A stretch of DNA of 43,394 bases, from assembly GCA_027624855.1 (NCBI GenBank), contig JAQBTQ010000022.1:1-43394 (forward strand), given 5' to 3'. The notes beneath the pieces were generated by a model. The model ran no database searches and was not told the DNA's origin. It saw only the letters and a program-made list of their open reading frames with translations. A program made the translations under genes and the position numbers. The DNA comes from Bacteroidota bacterium (GTDB lineage: Bacteria > Bacteroidota > Bacteroidia > Flavobacteriales_D > Sanyastnellaceae). Below, piece by piece: positions 28,046-36,864 of this stretch. Positions within the stretch are counted from its first letter, which is position 1, and each line of letters starts with the position of its first letter.

Positions 28046-30655
28046 ATGGAATCTCATCTGATTCGACAACGCTTCCTCGAATTCTTCGCCTCTAAAGGCC
28101 ACGAAATCGTCCCATCGGCCCCGATGGTCATCAAAGACGACCCGACGCTTATGTTCAACAACGCCGGGATGAATCCGTTCAAAGACCTGTTTTTGGGCAA
28201 CAGCCCGGTGGTCCATCCTCGGATCGCGGATACGCAGAAGTGCCTGCGGGTGAGCGGCAAGCACAACGACCTCGAAGAAGTGGGCGTGGACACTTACCAC
28301 CACACGATGTTCGAGATGTTGGGGAACTGGTCGTTCGGGGATTATTTTAAAGAAGACGCTATCGACTGGGCATGGGAATTGCTCACTGAAGTGTACGGGC
28401 TGGATAAGGATCGCCTCTACGTCACTGTGTTCGAAGGCGATGAAGGCGACGGGTTGCAAGCCGACGCTGAGGCGAAAGAAATTTGGGCCAAGTGGGTGCC
28501 CACAGAACGGATTTTGCAAGCTTCGAAAAAGGATAACTTCTGGGAAATGGGCGAAACCGGGCCGTGTGGGCCATGCTCGGAAATCCACATCGACTTGCGC
28601 GACGAGACCGAACGAGCAGCCACCCCAGGAGCGGAGTTGGTCAATGCCGACCACCCGCAAGTCGTCGAAATCTGGAACCTCGTCTTCATGCAGTTCAACC
28701 GCATGGCCGACGGATCATTGGTGCCACTTCCCGCAAAGCACATCGATACGGGAATGGGCTTTGAGCGCTTGGCGATGGCCATGCAGGGCAAACAATCCAA
28801 CTACGACACCGACGTGTTCCGCCCTTTGCTCGAGCGTGTTGCTGAGCTGAGCGGCAAGACTTACGGCCATTCCGACAGCAAAGCCGATGTGGCCTTCCGC
28901 GTCATCTCCGATCACATCCGTGCGGTGGCCTTCAGCATCGCGGACGGCCAATTGCCATCCAACACCGGCGCAGGCTACGTCATTCGCCGCATCCTCCGCC
29001 GCGCCATTCGATATGGCTACTCCTTCTTGGATTTGAATGAACCCTTCATGCATGCCCTCGTCCCGACCCTCGCCGGTCAAATGGGCGAGGCATTCCCCGA
29101 ACTGAAAGCCCAGCAGCAGCTGATTGAACGGGTCATCTTGGAGGAAGAAGAATCCTTCTTGCGCACCCTCGCCAAGGGCATTGAACGCCTCGAGGCGCGT
29201 TTGGACGAATTCAAAAGCACCAAGGTTCTTCCCGGCGACGTCGTTTTTGAACTGTACGATACGTTCGGGTTCCCCGTGGATTTGACGGCACTGATGGCCG
29301 GCGAACAACATGTCGAGGTCGACGAGGCCGGATTCGAAGCGGCCATGGAAGCCACCAAGGCCCGGAGTCGCGCCGCGGGCAAACTCAGCACCGACGATTG
29401 GGTGCAGGTGCACGATGACAGCGAGACCACCTTTGTGGGCTACGACGTGCGCGAAGCGGAATGCCGCATCCTGCGTTACCGCGAGGTCAAGGCCAAAAAC
29501 AAGCAATTTTACCAAGTTGTCCTCGACACAACCCCATTCTACCCCGAAGGCGGCGGACAAGTCGGTGACGCCGGTACCCTCACGGCACCCGGTGGCAGCA
29601 TAGCGGTCTTTGACACCAAGAAAGAAAACAACCTCATCGTTCATTTCGTGAACGAATTGCCGGCTGATGTCAAAACCACCTTTGTGGCGCAAGTCAAGTC
29701 ATCCCGCCGCAACGACACCCAACGCAACCACACGGCGACCCACCTCGTGCACGAAGCTTTGCGTGAAGTACTGGGCACCCACGTGGAACAGAAAGGGTCC
29801 CTCGTCAAGGCCGAGTCCTTGCGCTTTGACTTCTCACACTTCTCGAAGGTCACGGACGAAGAGCTCGCCGAAGTAGAGGCCAAGGTGAATGCCAAGATCC
29901 TCGCGAACCACCCACTCGTGGAACACCGCGCCATCAGCATGGAGGAAGCCAAAGCGAGCGGCGCCATGATGCTCTTCGGAGAGAAATACGGCGACGAGGT
30001 GCGCATGATCGAATTCGATTCGTCCAAAGAACTCTGCGGCGGCACCCACGCACCGGCCACCGGCGCACTGGGCTCGTTCCGCATCACGCAAGAGACGGCT
30101 GTCGCATCCGGCATCCGCCGCATTGAAGCTATCACGGGATCGGCAGCCCTTCAGGCCATGAACACGGAACGCACCGCCTTGCAGGCCATCAAGTCCCTGC
30201 TTAAGGCACCTGCCAACATCGAGAAGGCCGTCGAAGACCTCATCGCCAAGCAGACAAGCCTCCAAAAGGAATTGGATGCGGTGAAGCAAAAAGAAGCCGC
30301 AGCGGCCAAATCGGACCTCGCGAGCAACCTCGACACCATCAACGGCATCAACACCTTCATCGGTGAAATGCCACTGGATGCCGGTGCCATCAAAGACATC
30401 GCGTTTCAGCTGAAAAACGAGAAAGCCCCGTTCTTCGGTGTGTTCGGCTCAAACCTCGGTGGCAAAACGACCCTAACTGTCGCCATCAGCGACGACCTCG
30501 TCAGCGGCAAGGACTTGCATGCGGGCAACATCGTCCGCAACCTTGCCAAGCACATTCAAGGTGGCGGCGGCGGCCAGCCGTTCTTCGCCACGGCGGGTGG
30601 AAAGAATCCGGATGGACTCGGAGCAGCTTTCGAAGATGCCAAAGGCCTCCTCTGA
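28046..30655 (+). CDS. alaS: Alanyl-tRNA synthetase
   Basis: Charges tRNA-Ala, 869 residues from the ATG at 28046 (MESHLIRQRFLEFFASKGHE); an in-frame ATG at 27983 would add 21 unlikely residues. Order: catalytic domain with MFNNAGMNPFKDLFLG and VGVDTYHHTMFEMLGNWSFG, tRNA-recognition domain, editing domain with the zinc set HTATH (about 564-568) and CGGTH (about 665-669), and the C-Ala domain ending GGGGGQPFFATAGGKNPDGL. The gene is clearly richer in G+C (about 52-68% in sampled lines) than its neighbours (about 43-47%), with mostly C-ending codons. It is divergent from the M23 peptidase gene. Confidence 0.99.
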   Translation: MESHLIRQRFLEFFASKGHEIVPSAPMVIKDDPTLMFNNAGMNPFKDLFLGNSPVVHPRIADTQKCLRVSGKHNDLEEVGVDTYHHTMFEMLGNWSFGDYFKEDAIDWAWELLTEVYGLDKDRLYVTVFEGDEGDGLQADAEAKEIWAKWVPTERILQASKKDNFWEMGETGPCGPCSEIHIDLRDETERAATPGAELVNADHPQVVEIWNLVFMQFNRMADGSLVPLPAKHIDTGMGFERLAMAMQGKQSNYDTDVFRPLLERVAELSGKTYGHSDSKADVAFRVISDHIRAVAFSIADGQLPSNTGAGYVIRRILRRAIRYGYSFLDLNEPFMHALVPTLAGQMGEAFPELKAQQQLIERVILEEEESFLRTLAKGIERLEARLDEFKSTKVLPGDVVFELYDTFGFPVDLTALMAGEQHVEVDEAGFEAAMEATKARSRAAGKLSTDDWVQVHDDSETTFVGYDVREAECRILRYREVKAKNKQFYQVVLDTTPFYPEGGGQVGDAGTLTAPGGSIAVFDTKKENNLIVHFVNELPADVKTTFVAQVKSSRRNDTQRNHTATHLVHEALREVLGTHVEQKGSLVKAESLRFDFSHFSKVTDEELAEVEAKVNAKILANHPLVEHRAISMEEAKASGAMMLFGEKYGDEVRMIEFDSSKELCGGTHAPATGALGSFRITQETAVASGIRRIEAITGSAALQAMNTERTALQAIKSLLKAPANIEKAVEDLIAKQTSLQKELDAVKQKEAAAAKSDLASNLDTINGINTFIGEMPLDAGAIKDIAFQLKNEKAPFFGVFGSNLGGKTTLTVAISDDLVSGKDLHAGNIVRNLAKHIQGGGGGQPFFATAGGKNPDGLGAAFEDAKGLL

Positions 30656-30675
30656 TTAACTCACTGTTCAGAAAT

Positions 30676-30704
30676 AAAAAAGCACCGCCTAGCGGTGCTT
30701 TTTT
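30676..30704. terminator. Bidirectional intrinsic terminator after alaS
   Basis: A perfect 13-base-pair stem, six A:T pairs followed by GCACCGC/GCGGTGC, encloses a three-base loop (cta). T runs on either strand let it serve both alaS (plus) and the convergent DUF5684 gene (minus). Confidence 0.93.
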
Positions 30705-30724
30705 CGTTTAATGACGTTCAGGCT

Positions 30725-31138
30725 TCAAGCCGTTTGCAAGCTTGAGCCTTGTCGTGCAGTGGTCCCGTAAACAGGACCTTCGTATTCTTCTTGGTATGCG
30801 AGGCTCAAATTGAGCACATAAAACACGTTGAACAAACTCGCTAGCACAAAATCCAGATTGGATGTTTTACCAAAGCTCTGAGCCAACTCAATGATGGTGC
30901 GGAAAAAGAAATAAATGTTCAAAACCGGAACCAAGAAAAGCAAAGCGTGTGCATCAGGTCGTCCAATGATTCGCATTGCAATGACGACGTTGTATCCGGG
31001 AACGAGCGCGGCCCACATGGGTTGACTGCATTTTGTAAAGAGCCTAGCATTTGCTCCTATTGCAATAAGCGTAATGATTACAGCTGCAGCCATGGTAGGA
31101 CCACTGTATTCCAATCCAAAAATTGTAGAGGTATCCAT
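30725..31138 (-). CDS. DUF5684-family small membrane protein
   Basis: Protein of 137 residues from the preferred ATG at 31138 (MDTSTIFGLEYSGPTM); an upstream ATG at 31201 would add 21 charged residues. It has about three or four hydrophobic segments. The run MWAALVPGYNVVIAMRIIGR, then LVPVLNIYFFFRTIIELAQSFGK, fits DUF5684, also seen in the N-terminal part of some Bacteroidota signal peptidases; no peptidase residues are present here. The function is unknown. It follows the response regulator after 93 bases and converges on alaS. Confidence 0.8.
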   Translation of the reverse strand: MDTSTIFGLEYSGPTMAAAVIITLIAIGANARLFTKCSQPMWAALVPGYNVVIAMRIIGRPDAHALLFLVPVLNIYFFFRTIIELAQSFGKTSNLDFVLASLFNVFYVLNLSLAYQEEYEGPVYGTTARQGSSLQTA

Positions 31139-31171
31139 AAAATTGACGTTGCGTTCAAAATCAAGACGTGT

Positions 31172-31185
31172 CCTTTGGACAAAGG
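31172..31185. other. Perfect 14-base inverted repeat upstream of the DUF5684 gene
   Basis: CCTTTG-GA-CAAAGG forms a perfect six-plus-six inverted repeat, 34 bases before the preferred start at 31138. It could be an operator for a dimeric regulator, or chance; it lies inside the coding frame if the longer start at 31201 is correct. Confidence 0.3.
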
Positions 31186-31231
31186 TTGCCTTCCAATCCA
31201 CCTAAATTGAATCACTTACGTTTTGAACTCA

Positions 31232-32413
31232 TCAAGAGAGACTCCCAAATCGATCAACTAGTTTTCCGTCTATTTCACTTCCTTTTGGCGTTAAAATCAC
31301 CAGTCGTTCGACCACATTTCGCAATTCCCTGATGTTGCCCGTCCAATTCGCTGATGTCAGCATATCCATCGCTTCTTGGGTCACTCCGAGCAGCACTTTA
31401 CCATGCTGATCACAGATCAACCGCAGGAAATGATCAACTAACAGAGGTATGTCATCCCTTCGGTCGTTCAAGGCCGGAACATGAATGGGTATCACCGCCA
31501 ACCGATGAAAGAGGTCTTCACGGAAATTTCCCGCTTCAATTTCTTTTCTTAGGTCTTTGTTGGTGGCGGCGACCACACGCACATTGATTTCAATTTCCTT
31601 TTCTCCTCCCACTCGCGAAATGCGATTTTCCTGCAAAGCACGCAATACCTTGGCCTGAGCTGAAGGACTCATATCTCCAATTTCATCCAAAAACAATGTT
31701 CCGCCTTCGGCCTGTTCAAATTTGCCCTTGCGCTGTTTGACTGCACTGGTAAAAGCCCCTTTCTCATGACCGAAGAGTTCACTTTCAATCAGTTCAGAAG
31801 GAATCGCAGCGCAATTCACCTCGATAAAAGGTCCATCATGTCGGGTGCTGAGTTCGTGGAGTTGCCGCGCTACCAATTCCTTGCCCGTTCCATTTTCGCC
31901 TGTGACCAGAACACGGGCATCGGACGGTGCCACCGTGCAAATCATCTCGACGATGGACTGAATTTGTTTCGAATCACCTACGATGGCAGTGGATTTCTCC
32001 GTATGAATTTGACGAGACAATCGCTCGGTCTCTTTCTCCAATTTTCCTTGATCCAATGCATGGCGAACAGTGAGCAAAATGCGATTCAGATCCAGCGGCT
32101 TTTGAATGAAATCAAATGCACCTTGCTTAATTGATTGGACCGCTGTTTCCAACGTCCCATGACCGCTCACCATGACCACATGGCCTTTAAAGCCATTCTC
32201 TACCAGCACTTGGAGGACTTCCAGGCCATCCATTTTTGGCATCTTGATGTCACAAAAAACCACATCAAAAGCAAACTTGGTCGCTAATTTGACTCCCTCT
32301 GCGCCATCCTCAGCTTCAGAGACTTGAAAGTTCTCGTATTCAAGGATTTCCCGAAGGCTGGTCCTTATGGGAGCTTCGTCGTCAATGATGAGAATTTTGG
32401 GAGAAGTATTCAT
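31232..32413 (-). CDS. Sigma-54-type response regulator (receiver plus AAA+), no DNA-binding domain
   Basis: Two-component regulator of 393 residues from the ATG at 32413 (MNTSPKILIIDDEAP). The receiver domain (about 5-120) has Asp11/Asp12, phosphorylation site Asp55 (FCDIKMPKMDG) and Lys105 (FIQKPLD). The AAA+ domain (about 145-375) has Walker A GENGTGKE (172-179), Walker B TLFLDEIGD (239-247) and the arginine-finger region. The sigma-54 contact loop reads GAFTSA rather than GAFTGA. It ends at LVDRFGSLS with no Fis-type helix-turn-helix. It is the last gene of a six-gene run, 14 bases after the phosphatase gene. No histidine kinase is nearby. Confidence 0.95.
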   Translation of the reverse strand: MNTSPKILIIDDEAPIRTSLREILEYENFQVSEAEDGAEGVKLATKFAFDVVFCDIKMPKMDGLEVLQVLVENGFKGHVVMVSGHGTLETAVQSIKQGAFDFIQKPLDLNRILLTVRHALDQGKLEKETERLSRQIHTEKSTAIVGDSKQIQSIVEMICTVAPSDARVLVTGENGTGKELVARQLHELSTRHDGPFIEVNCAAIPSELIESELFGHEKGAFTSAVKQRKGKFEQAEGGTLFLDEIGDMSPSAQAKVLRALQENRISRVGGEKEIEINVRVVAATNKDLRKEIEAGNFREDLFHRLAVIPIHVPALNDRRDDIPLLVDHFLRLICDQHGKVLLGVTQEAMDMLTSANWTGNIRELRNVVERLVILTPKGSEIDGKLVDRFGSLS

Positions 32414-32427
32414 TTGGCTACGCCGCT

Positions 32428-33450
32428 TTAAGAGTTTTCGGAGGCTCCTGCCCCTTGAGCACCATCCTTGCAAAGATGCTGCCAAAACGAATTCATGATG
32501 CCCTCACGCATAGCATAAGGTGAGCGAAATGCTTTTGAATCATCTGGCATGATTCCTAAAACCCATTGAACGAGCATACTCGATAATGGGATTAAATGCG
32601 CTCGCACTGGAGACATTCCAGGTATGGCCAATCGGTCTTTCAAAGAAAGGGTAATCAATTGCTGGTGTACCGCTTTCAATTTCACTCGATCAATTTCATG
32701 AATTTCAGCAGCGCGCTTGGAATTCCATGCAGGCAACGCTCCGTCGATGATCTCCACGAATGTATCAAACGAGCCGCTGCTTCCGATCAAGGCTTTCGGT
32801 TGATAGCGATGAATGACATCGACCACGGGCCTCATCAATTCATCCATGAATTCGTGGTATCGCTGTTCTCCAGAAGCAAGCAATGGATCATTGGGCTTCC
32901 CGAATTCCTCGAGTCTGCCAACACCGACGTCAATACTCAGTTTTTCCAGTGCCTTCCACTCTCCTGAGGTCGACCAATCACTCAAGATAAATTCCACGCT
33001 GCCACCCCCAATGTCCATGATCAAAATGGGAGATGACCATTGATTGGGCAATGTTAAAGCGACTCCGTCGTGAATCCATTGCGCTTCTTGCTCTCCATCA
33101 ATGATTTCGATTTGCCAGTCAAGTTGATCACGCACGCATTGCGCAAAACGCTGGCCGTTGTTCGCATCGCGAAGCGCGCTTGTGCCAGCCACTCTCACGT
33201 GGGTTACATTGAAATTTTTACAAGCTTGATGGAACACCTTCAATGCATCGATGCCCCGTGCGAATCGATCTGGTACGATGATGCGACTTTGAAATCCGCC
33301 CCGACCGATGAAGACCGGCTGCCGTAAGACCAATTGGGTGCGCCAACCATCGTGGGTACCCTCACCAATCAACATCGTGAACACATTCGTTCCGCAATCA
33401 ATGACTGCTGCCCGAAGTTGAGGTGTTGAGGATTGGACTTGATTTGGCAT
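32428..33450 (-). CDS. Ppx/GppA-family phosphatase (exopolyphosphatase-like)
   Basis: Predicted hydrolase of polyphosphate or the pppGpp 5'-phosphate, 340 residues. It is the short two-domain form of the ASKHA fold. Phosphate-binding loops are AVIDCGTNVFTMLIGEG (15-31) and ILIMDIGGGSVEFILSD (142-158); the likely catalytic glutamate is in DGEQEAQ (118-124). The extra C-terminal HD-like domain of long Ppx proteins is absent. The gene lies 11 bases after the ABC permease and 14 before the response regulator. Polyphosphate and GppA activities cannot be separated from sequence alone. Confidence 0.92.
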   Translation of the reverse strand: MPNQVQSSTPQLRAAVIDCGTNVFTMLIGEGTHDGWRTQLVLRQPVFIGRGGFQSRIIVPDRFARGIDALKVFHQACKNFNVTHVRVAGTSALRDANNGQRFAQCVRDQLDWQIEIIDGEQEAQWIHDGVALTLPNQWSSPILIMDIGGGSVEFILSDWSTSGEWKALEKLSIDVGVGRLEEFGKPNDPLLASGEQRYHEFMDELMRPVVDVIHRYQPKALIGSSGSFDTFVEIIDGALPAWNSKRAAEIHEIDRVKLKAVHQQLITLSLKDRLAIPGMSPVRAHLIPLSSMLVQWVLGIMPDDSKAFRSPYAMREGIMNSFWQHLCKDGAQGAGASENS

Positions 33451-33461
33451 CCAATGATTGG

Positions 33462-34778
33462 TTAGCGATAACGCAGCCAGCGAAACAACTCTTTGAAAGT
33501 GGCTTTTTTACCCTGCATCAGGATTCCTGTTTGAAAAACTTTAGCTGATATCCGGACCATCACATAAGCAGTCAGGATCACGCCCAACATTGAAAAAACC
33601 AATTCCCACCATTGCACTCCCAAAGGCAATCGAATCAGCATCAAAATGGGAGCCGTAAAGGGAATGTAAGAACCAATGACAGCCAAGTCTCCTTCAGGAT
33701 TTTCCATGGCCATTCCCGCCATGAGGTATGCTGCCAAAAGAGGCAACATCGCTGGAAGCATCAAGTATTGCGCATCAGACTCTTGATCCACTGCAGAGCC
33801 GATTGCCGCAAATAGGGAGGCGTACATAAAGAATCCTGCAATGAAGTAAACCAATGCCGTTCCTATCATCAGCGGCCAATTCACATCGAACAAAAATCCC
33901 ACCGATGAGCTCTGTGCAATCCACGTTTTGAAATCCAATTCCAGCTCTGCATTGGTTCCAGACGTCAGTGCGCCCGACCATTCGAGTGAAAGCCCACCAA
34001 TCTGAAAAATCAAGAAACCGAGTAAGGTCAGCGCCAATACCTGCGTTACACCAACCAGTCCAATTCCAATGATTTTACCAGCCATCAACTCCACAGGCCT
34101 GACAACACTGATGATGATTTCGACGATTCGATTTGACTTTTCCTCAATCACCCCCCTCATCACATGCATTCCATAAACCAGTATCTGGATGAACATGAAC
34201 AAACTAAAAACGAACCCGATGATGGATCGTCCAAAAGCGTTACCGTCTTTCGTCACCACATCTTCATCGACCAGGTTGATTTTCGTTTTGAGCCGCTGGT
34301 ACGTTTGAAAATCAAGTTCCAATTCTTCCTGCACTTTCAATCGTTCTATGGCAGCAGAAATATCACTTTCTACGCTGGCTTTTGTGCGAAGGGAAGGTGT
34401 TTTGTCAAAAATGAATTTGGCTTTGTTGTGCTGCAAAATTCCATCATCGAAAAAAACCATCGCGGTGTATTCCGATTGCAAAAACGCTTGATCCGATAAG
34501 GCTTCATTTGTAAAGCGATAAACCAAATGCTCCCGTTGCGGAAAACACCTTGGGCACCTCGGCAATCGGGCGTTGGCAGAATCATTTTGAAATGTTATGA
34601 TGCCAGATTCATCGATCACCAACACCCTGTGGTATTCCATTTCAGATTGATCGAGCCATGCAACCAAGCCCACCAAGCCCGCAATCAAAATGGGCACCAA
34701 CAACGTTCCCAAGATGAAGGCCTTTCGCCTCACCCGTGTATGCCATTCACGATAGATAATGTGTCCCAAACGACTCAT
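33462..34778 (-). CDS. ABC transporter permease, NatB/ABC-2 type
   Basis: Inner-membrane permease of 438 residues. The layout is typical: cytoplasmic REWHTRVRRKAFILGT start, first membrane helix (about 22-42), a large external domain (about 45-185), then five or six helices (about 188-410). The motif GVIEEKSNRIVEIIISVVRP VELMAGKIIG region near residues 210-240 is the conserved cytoplasmic loop of this family. It is probably an exporter, as for NatAB sodium export, but the substrate is not known. The start overlaps the ATPase stop by four bases, so the two form one transporter. Confidence 0.93.
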   Translation of the reverse strand: MSRLGHIIYREWHTRVRRKAFILGTLLVPILIAGLVGLVAWLDQSEMEYHRVLVIDESGIITFQNDSANARLPRCPRCFPQREHLVYRFTNEALSDQAFLQSEYTAMVFFDDGILQHNKAKFIFDKTPSLRTKASVESDISAAIERLKVQEELELDFQTYQRLKTKINLVDEDVVTKDGNAFGRSIIGFVFSLFMFIQILVYGMHVMRGVIEEKSNRIVEIIISVVRPVELMAGKIIGIGLVGVTQVLALTLLGFLIFQIGGLSLEWSGALTSGTNAELELDFKTWIAQSSSVGFLFDVNWPLMIGTALVYFIAGFFMYASLFAAIGSAVDQESDAQYLMLPAMLPLLAAYLMAGMAMENPEGDLAVIGSYIPFTAPILMLIRLPLGVQWWELVFSMLGVILTAYVMVRISAKVFQTGILMQGKKATFKELFRWLRYR

Positions 34779-35731
34779 GGCATTTCTGTGATTTTTTGTT
34801 CAACGGCGTGAATGAAAATCTCACGCATTCCGGGACGCCAAGGCGTGCATGATGTTAAGGCCACCGAGCCCGTAATCCAATGCAACCACTCTGCCACATC
34901 GGTTTTTTCGGGCAAACGCAACATGGCGCGGTGTTCGCCAGCATGCGTTGAATCCTCCTGGATGGAAAGCAGCTCGGCGCTTGCTCCAATGGCCACCGTA
35001 AATGCCATCACCGTACCGCGAAAAGTCACCTCAATCCGTCCATCTCTGGCTGCTTCGCGCAACGCGGGAACCTTTCCATTGAGCACCAAATGCCCTTTGT
35101 TCAGCAAAGCAACTTCATCGCACATTTCTTCTACGCTGCCCATGTCATGGGTTGAAAGCAGAATGGTGGTATCTCCTTTTTCCTTCAATTCAAGGATGAC
35201 TTCCCGTACCCTTTGTGCATTGATGGGATCAAATCCACTCAACGGTTCGTCCAAAATCAACAGCCTCGGCTCATGAATCACCGACAGAATGAATTGGATT
35301 TTTTGGGCCATGCCTTTGCTGACCTCGCTGACCTCCTTATTCCACCACCCGTCGACTTCCAACCGCTCAAACCATTTCTTCAATCGACTGCGGGCTTCTG
35401 ATTTTTCCATACCCCGCAATTGCGCAAAGTACAGTGCTTGTTCGCCAACCCTCATGGACTTGTACAATCCGCGCTCTTCTGGTAAATAACCAATCGATGG
35501 AAGATGGTGCCGCCCCAATGGCTCACCATAAAATGAAATCTTTCCCCGATCCGGAGCCGTAATGCCATTGAGCATGCGCAACAAGGTTGTCTTGCCGGCA
35601 CCGTTGGGACCGAGCAACCCGAATATTCCTTGTTGAGGAACCGAAAATCCCACGCGATCCAGAGCGAACTCCGAGCCAAATTTTTTCTGAATGTTGGAAA
35701 TTTCCAGCGCTAACGGTTCGGTCATGGCCAC
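34775..35731 (-). CDS. ABC transporter ATP-binding protein, NatA-like
   Basis: ATPase partner of the adjacent permease, 318 residues. Walker A is GPNGAGKT (41-48), the signature is EVSKGMAQKIQ, Walker B LLILDEPLSGFDP and the switch histidine is in STHDMGSVEE. About 80 C-terminal residues after the ATPase core are a variable domain seen in NatA-like proteins. The ATG at 35731 (MAMTEPLALE) or the one six bases on (MTEPLA) may be used. It follows dnaJ after ten bases, placing a transporter in a chaperone transcript. Confidence 0.95.
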   Translation of the reverse strand: MAMTEPLALEISNIQKKFGSEFALDRVGFSVPQQGIFGLLGPNGAGKTTLLRMLNGITAPDRGKISFYGEPLGRHHLPSIGYLPEERGLYKSMRVGEQALYFAQLRGMEKSEARSRLKKWFERLEVDGWWNKEVSEVSKGMAQKIQFILSVIHEPRLLILDEPLSGFDPINAQRVREVILELKEKGDTTILLSTHDMGSVEEMCDEVALLNKGHLVLNGKVPALREAARDGRIEVTFRGTVMAFTVAIGASAELLSIQEDSTHAGEHRAMLRLPEKTDVAEWLHWITGSVALTSCTPWRPGMREIFIHAVEQKITEMP

Positions 35732-35741
35732 AAATTAACCA

Positions 35742-36857
35742 TCAAGTAAACATGTCCCGCACTTTATCGAAAAAGCCTTTTTCTTGATGATTGACATCAG
35801 GTTCGAAATTCTCGGATCCCTTCAGTTGCTCGAGCAAAGCTTTTTCTTCTTTTGATAGTTTTTTGGGCGTCCACACATTGATGTTTACCAACAAATCGCC
35901 GTTGCCGTAGCTATCGACCGCAGGTAAGCCTTTACCGCGCAATCGCACAATGCGGCCACTTTGGGTGCCGGGCTCAATGGTGATTTTTGCTTTGCTATTT
36001 ACCAAAGGAACTTCGGCCTGGGCTCCCAAAGCCGCATCCGTGAAAGGGATGTACAAATCATAGTGCAGGTTCTTTCCATTGCGCTGCAAGGTTTCATGCG
36101 GAATGGCTTCGATGACTACGAGCAAATCACCAGGAACCCCACCCATGGGAGCGCCATTGCCTTCTCCTCGAACATTGAGCTGCATCCCATCTTCAACCCC
36201 TGCTGGAATTTCAATGGAAACGACCGATTCCTTTCGGACCATGCCCCACTCATCAGAGCCCGAGGGTCGCTTTTTGACGGACTGTCCACTTCCTTGACAT
36301 TGATGGCAAGTCGAGGCCGTTTGCATCTGTCCCAAAATGGTGTTTTGTACCCTTCTGATTTGGCCCGTACCTCCGCAAGTCTGGCAATCCCCATATTCCG
36401 CACCGTCGGCCTGAACTTGCTTAAAAACCTTGACTTTTTTCTCTACACCTGATGCAATTTCTTCGAGCGTCAACTTGACTTTGATTCGCAAATTGGAGCC
36501 CTTCATTCGACGGCGACGCCCCCCTCCAGCTCCGGCTCCTCCGCCGAAAGCCCCACCGAAAATATCTCCAAACTGACTGAAGATATCTTCCATGTTCATA
36601 CCACCAAATCCAGCTCCTCCTCCTGGACCACCGCGAAGACCGTCATGACCAAAGCGGTCGTACTGCGCGCGCTTTTGATCATCACTTAACACTTCGTAAG
36701 CCTCCGCTGCCTCTTTAAATTTTTCCTCGGCTGCAGTATCTCCCGGGTTTTTATCCGGATGAAATTTCAATGCGAGTTTTCGGTAGGCTTTTTTGATGTC
36801 AGAAGACGAGGCTTTCCGATCAATGCCCAGAATTTCGTAGTAGTCCCTTTTCGCCAT
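35742..36857 (-). CDS. dnaJ: Chaperone protein DnaJ with a reduced zinc-finger region
   Basis: Hsp40 co-chaperone that stimulates DnaK, 371 residues. The J domain has the HPD triad at 33-35; a Gly/Phe-rich linker runs from about 74 to 112. The cysteine region has only CQTC (158-161) and CHQC (184-187); the first and fourth CxxCxGxG repeats are missing, so only one zinc site (centre II of E. coli DnaJ) can form. Substrate-binding domains follow (about 205-345; [32 protein letters not shown]-type). The same reduction occurs in Flavobacteriales as far as I recall. It follows grpE by seven bases. Confidence 0.97.
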   Translation of the reverse strand: MAKRDYYEILGIDRKASSSDIKKAYRKLALKFHPDKNPGDTAAEEKFKEAAEAYEVLSDDQKRAQYDRFGHDGLRGGPGGGAGFGGMNMEDIFSQFGDIFGGAFGGGAGAGGGRRRRMKGSNLRIKVKLTLEEIASGVEKKVKVFKQVQADGAEYGDCQTCGGTGQIRRVQNTILGQMQTASTCHQCQGSGQSVKKRPSGSDEWGMVRKESVVSIEIPAGVEDGMQLNVRGEGNGAPMGGVPGDLLVVIEAIPHETLQRNGKNLHYDLYIPFTDAALGAQAEVPLVNSKAKITIEPGTQSGRIVRLRGKGLPAVDSYGNGDLLVNINVWTPKKLSKEEKALLEQLKGSENFEPDVNHQEKGFFDKVRDMFT

Positions 36858-36864
36858 AGCCGAT

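Noticed and set aside
28715-29692. 325-residue open frame antisense to alaS, with several other long antisense frames at 27989-28660 and 29641-30289
   Set aside because: AlaRS is complete and unmistakable on the other strand. Long antisense frames are expected where G+C is high and stops are rare; the translations are low-complexity and resemble nothing.
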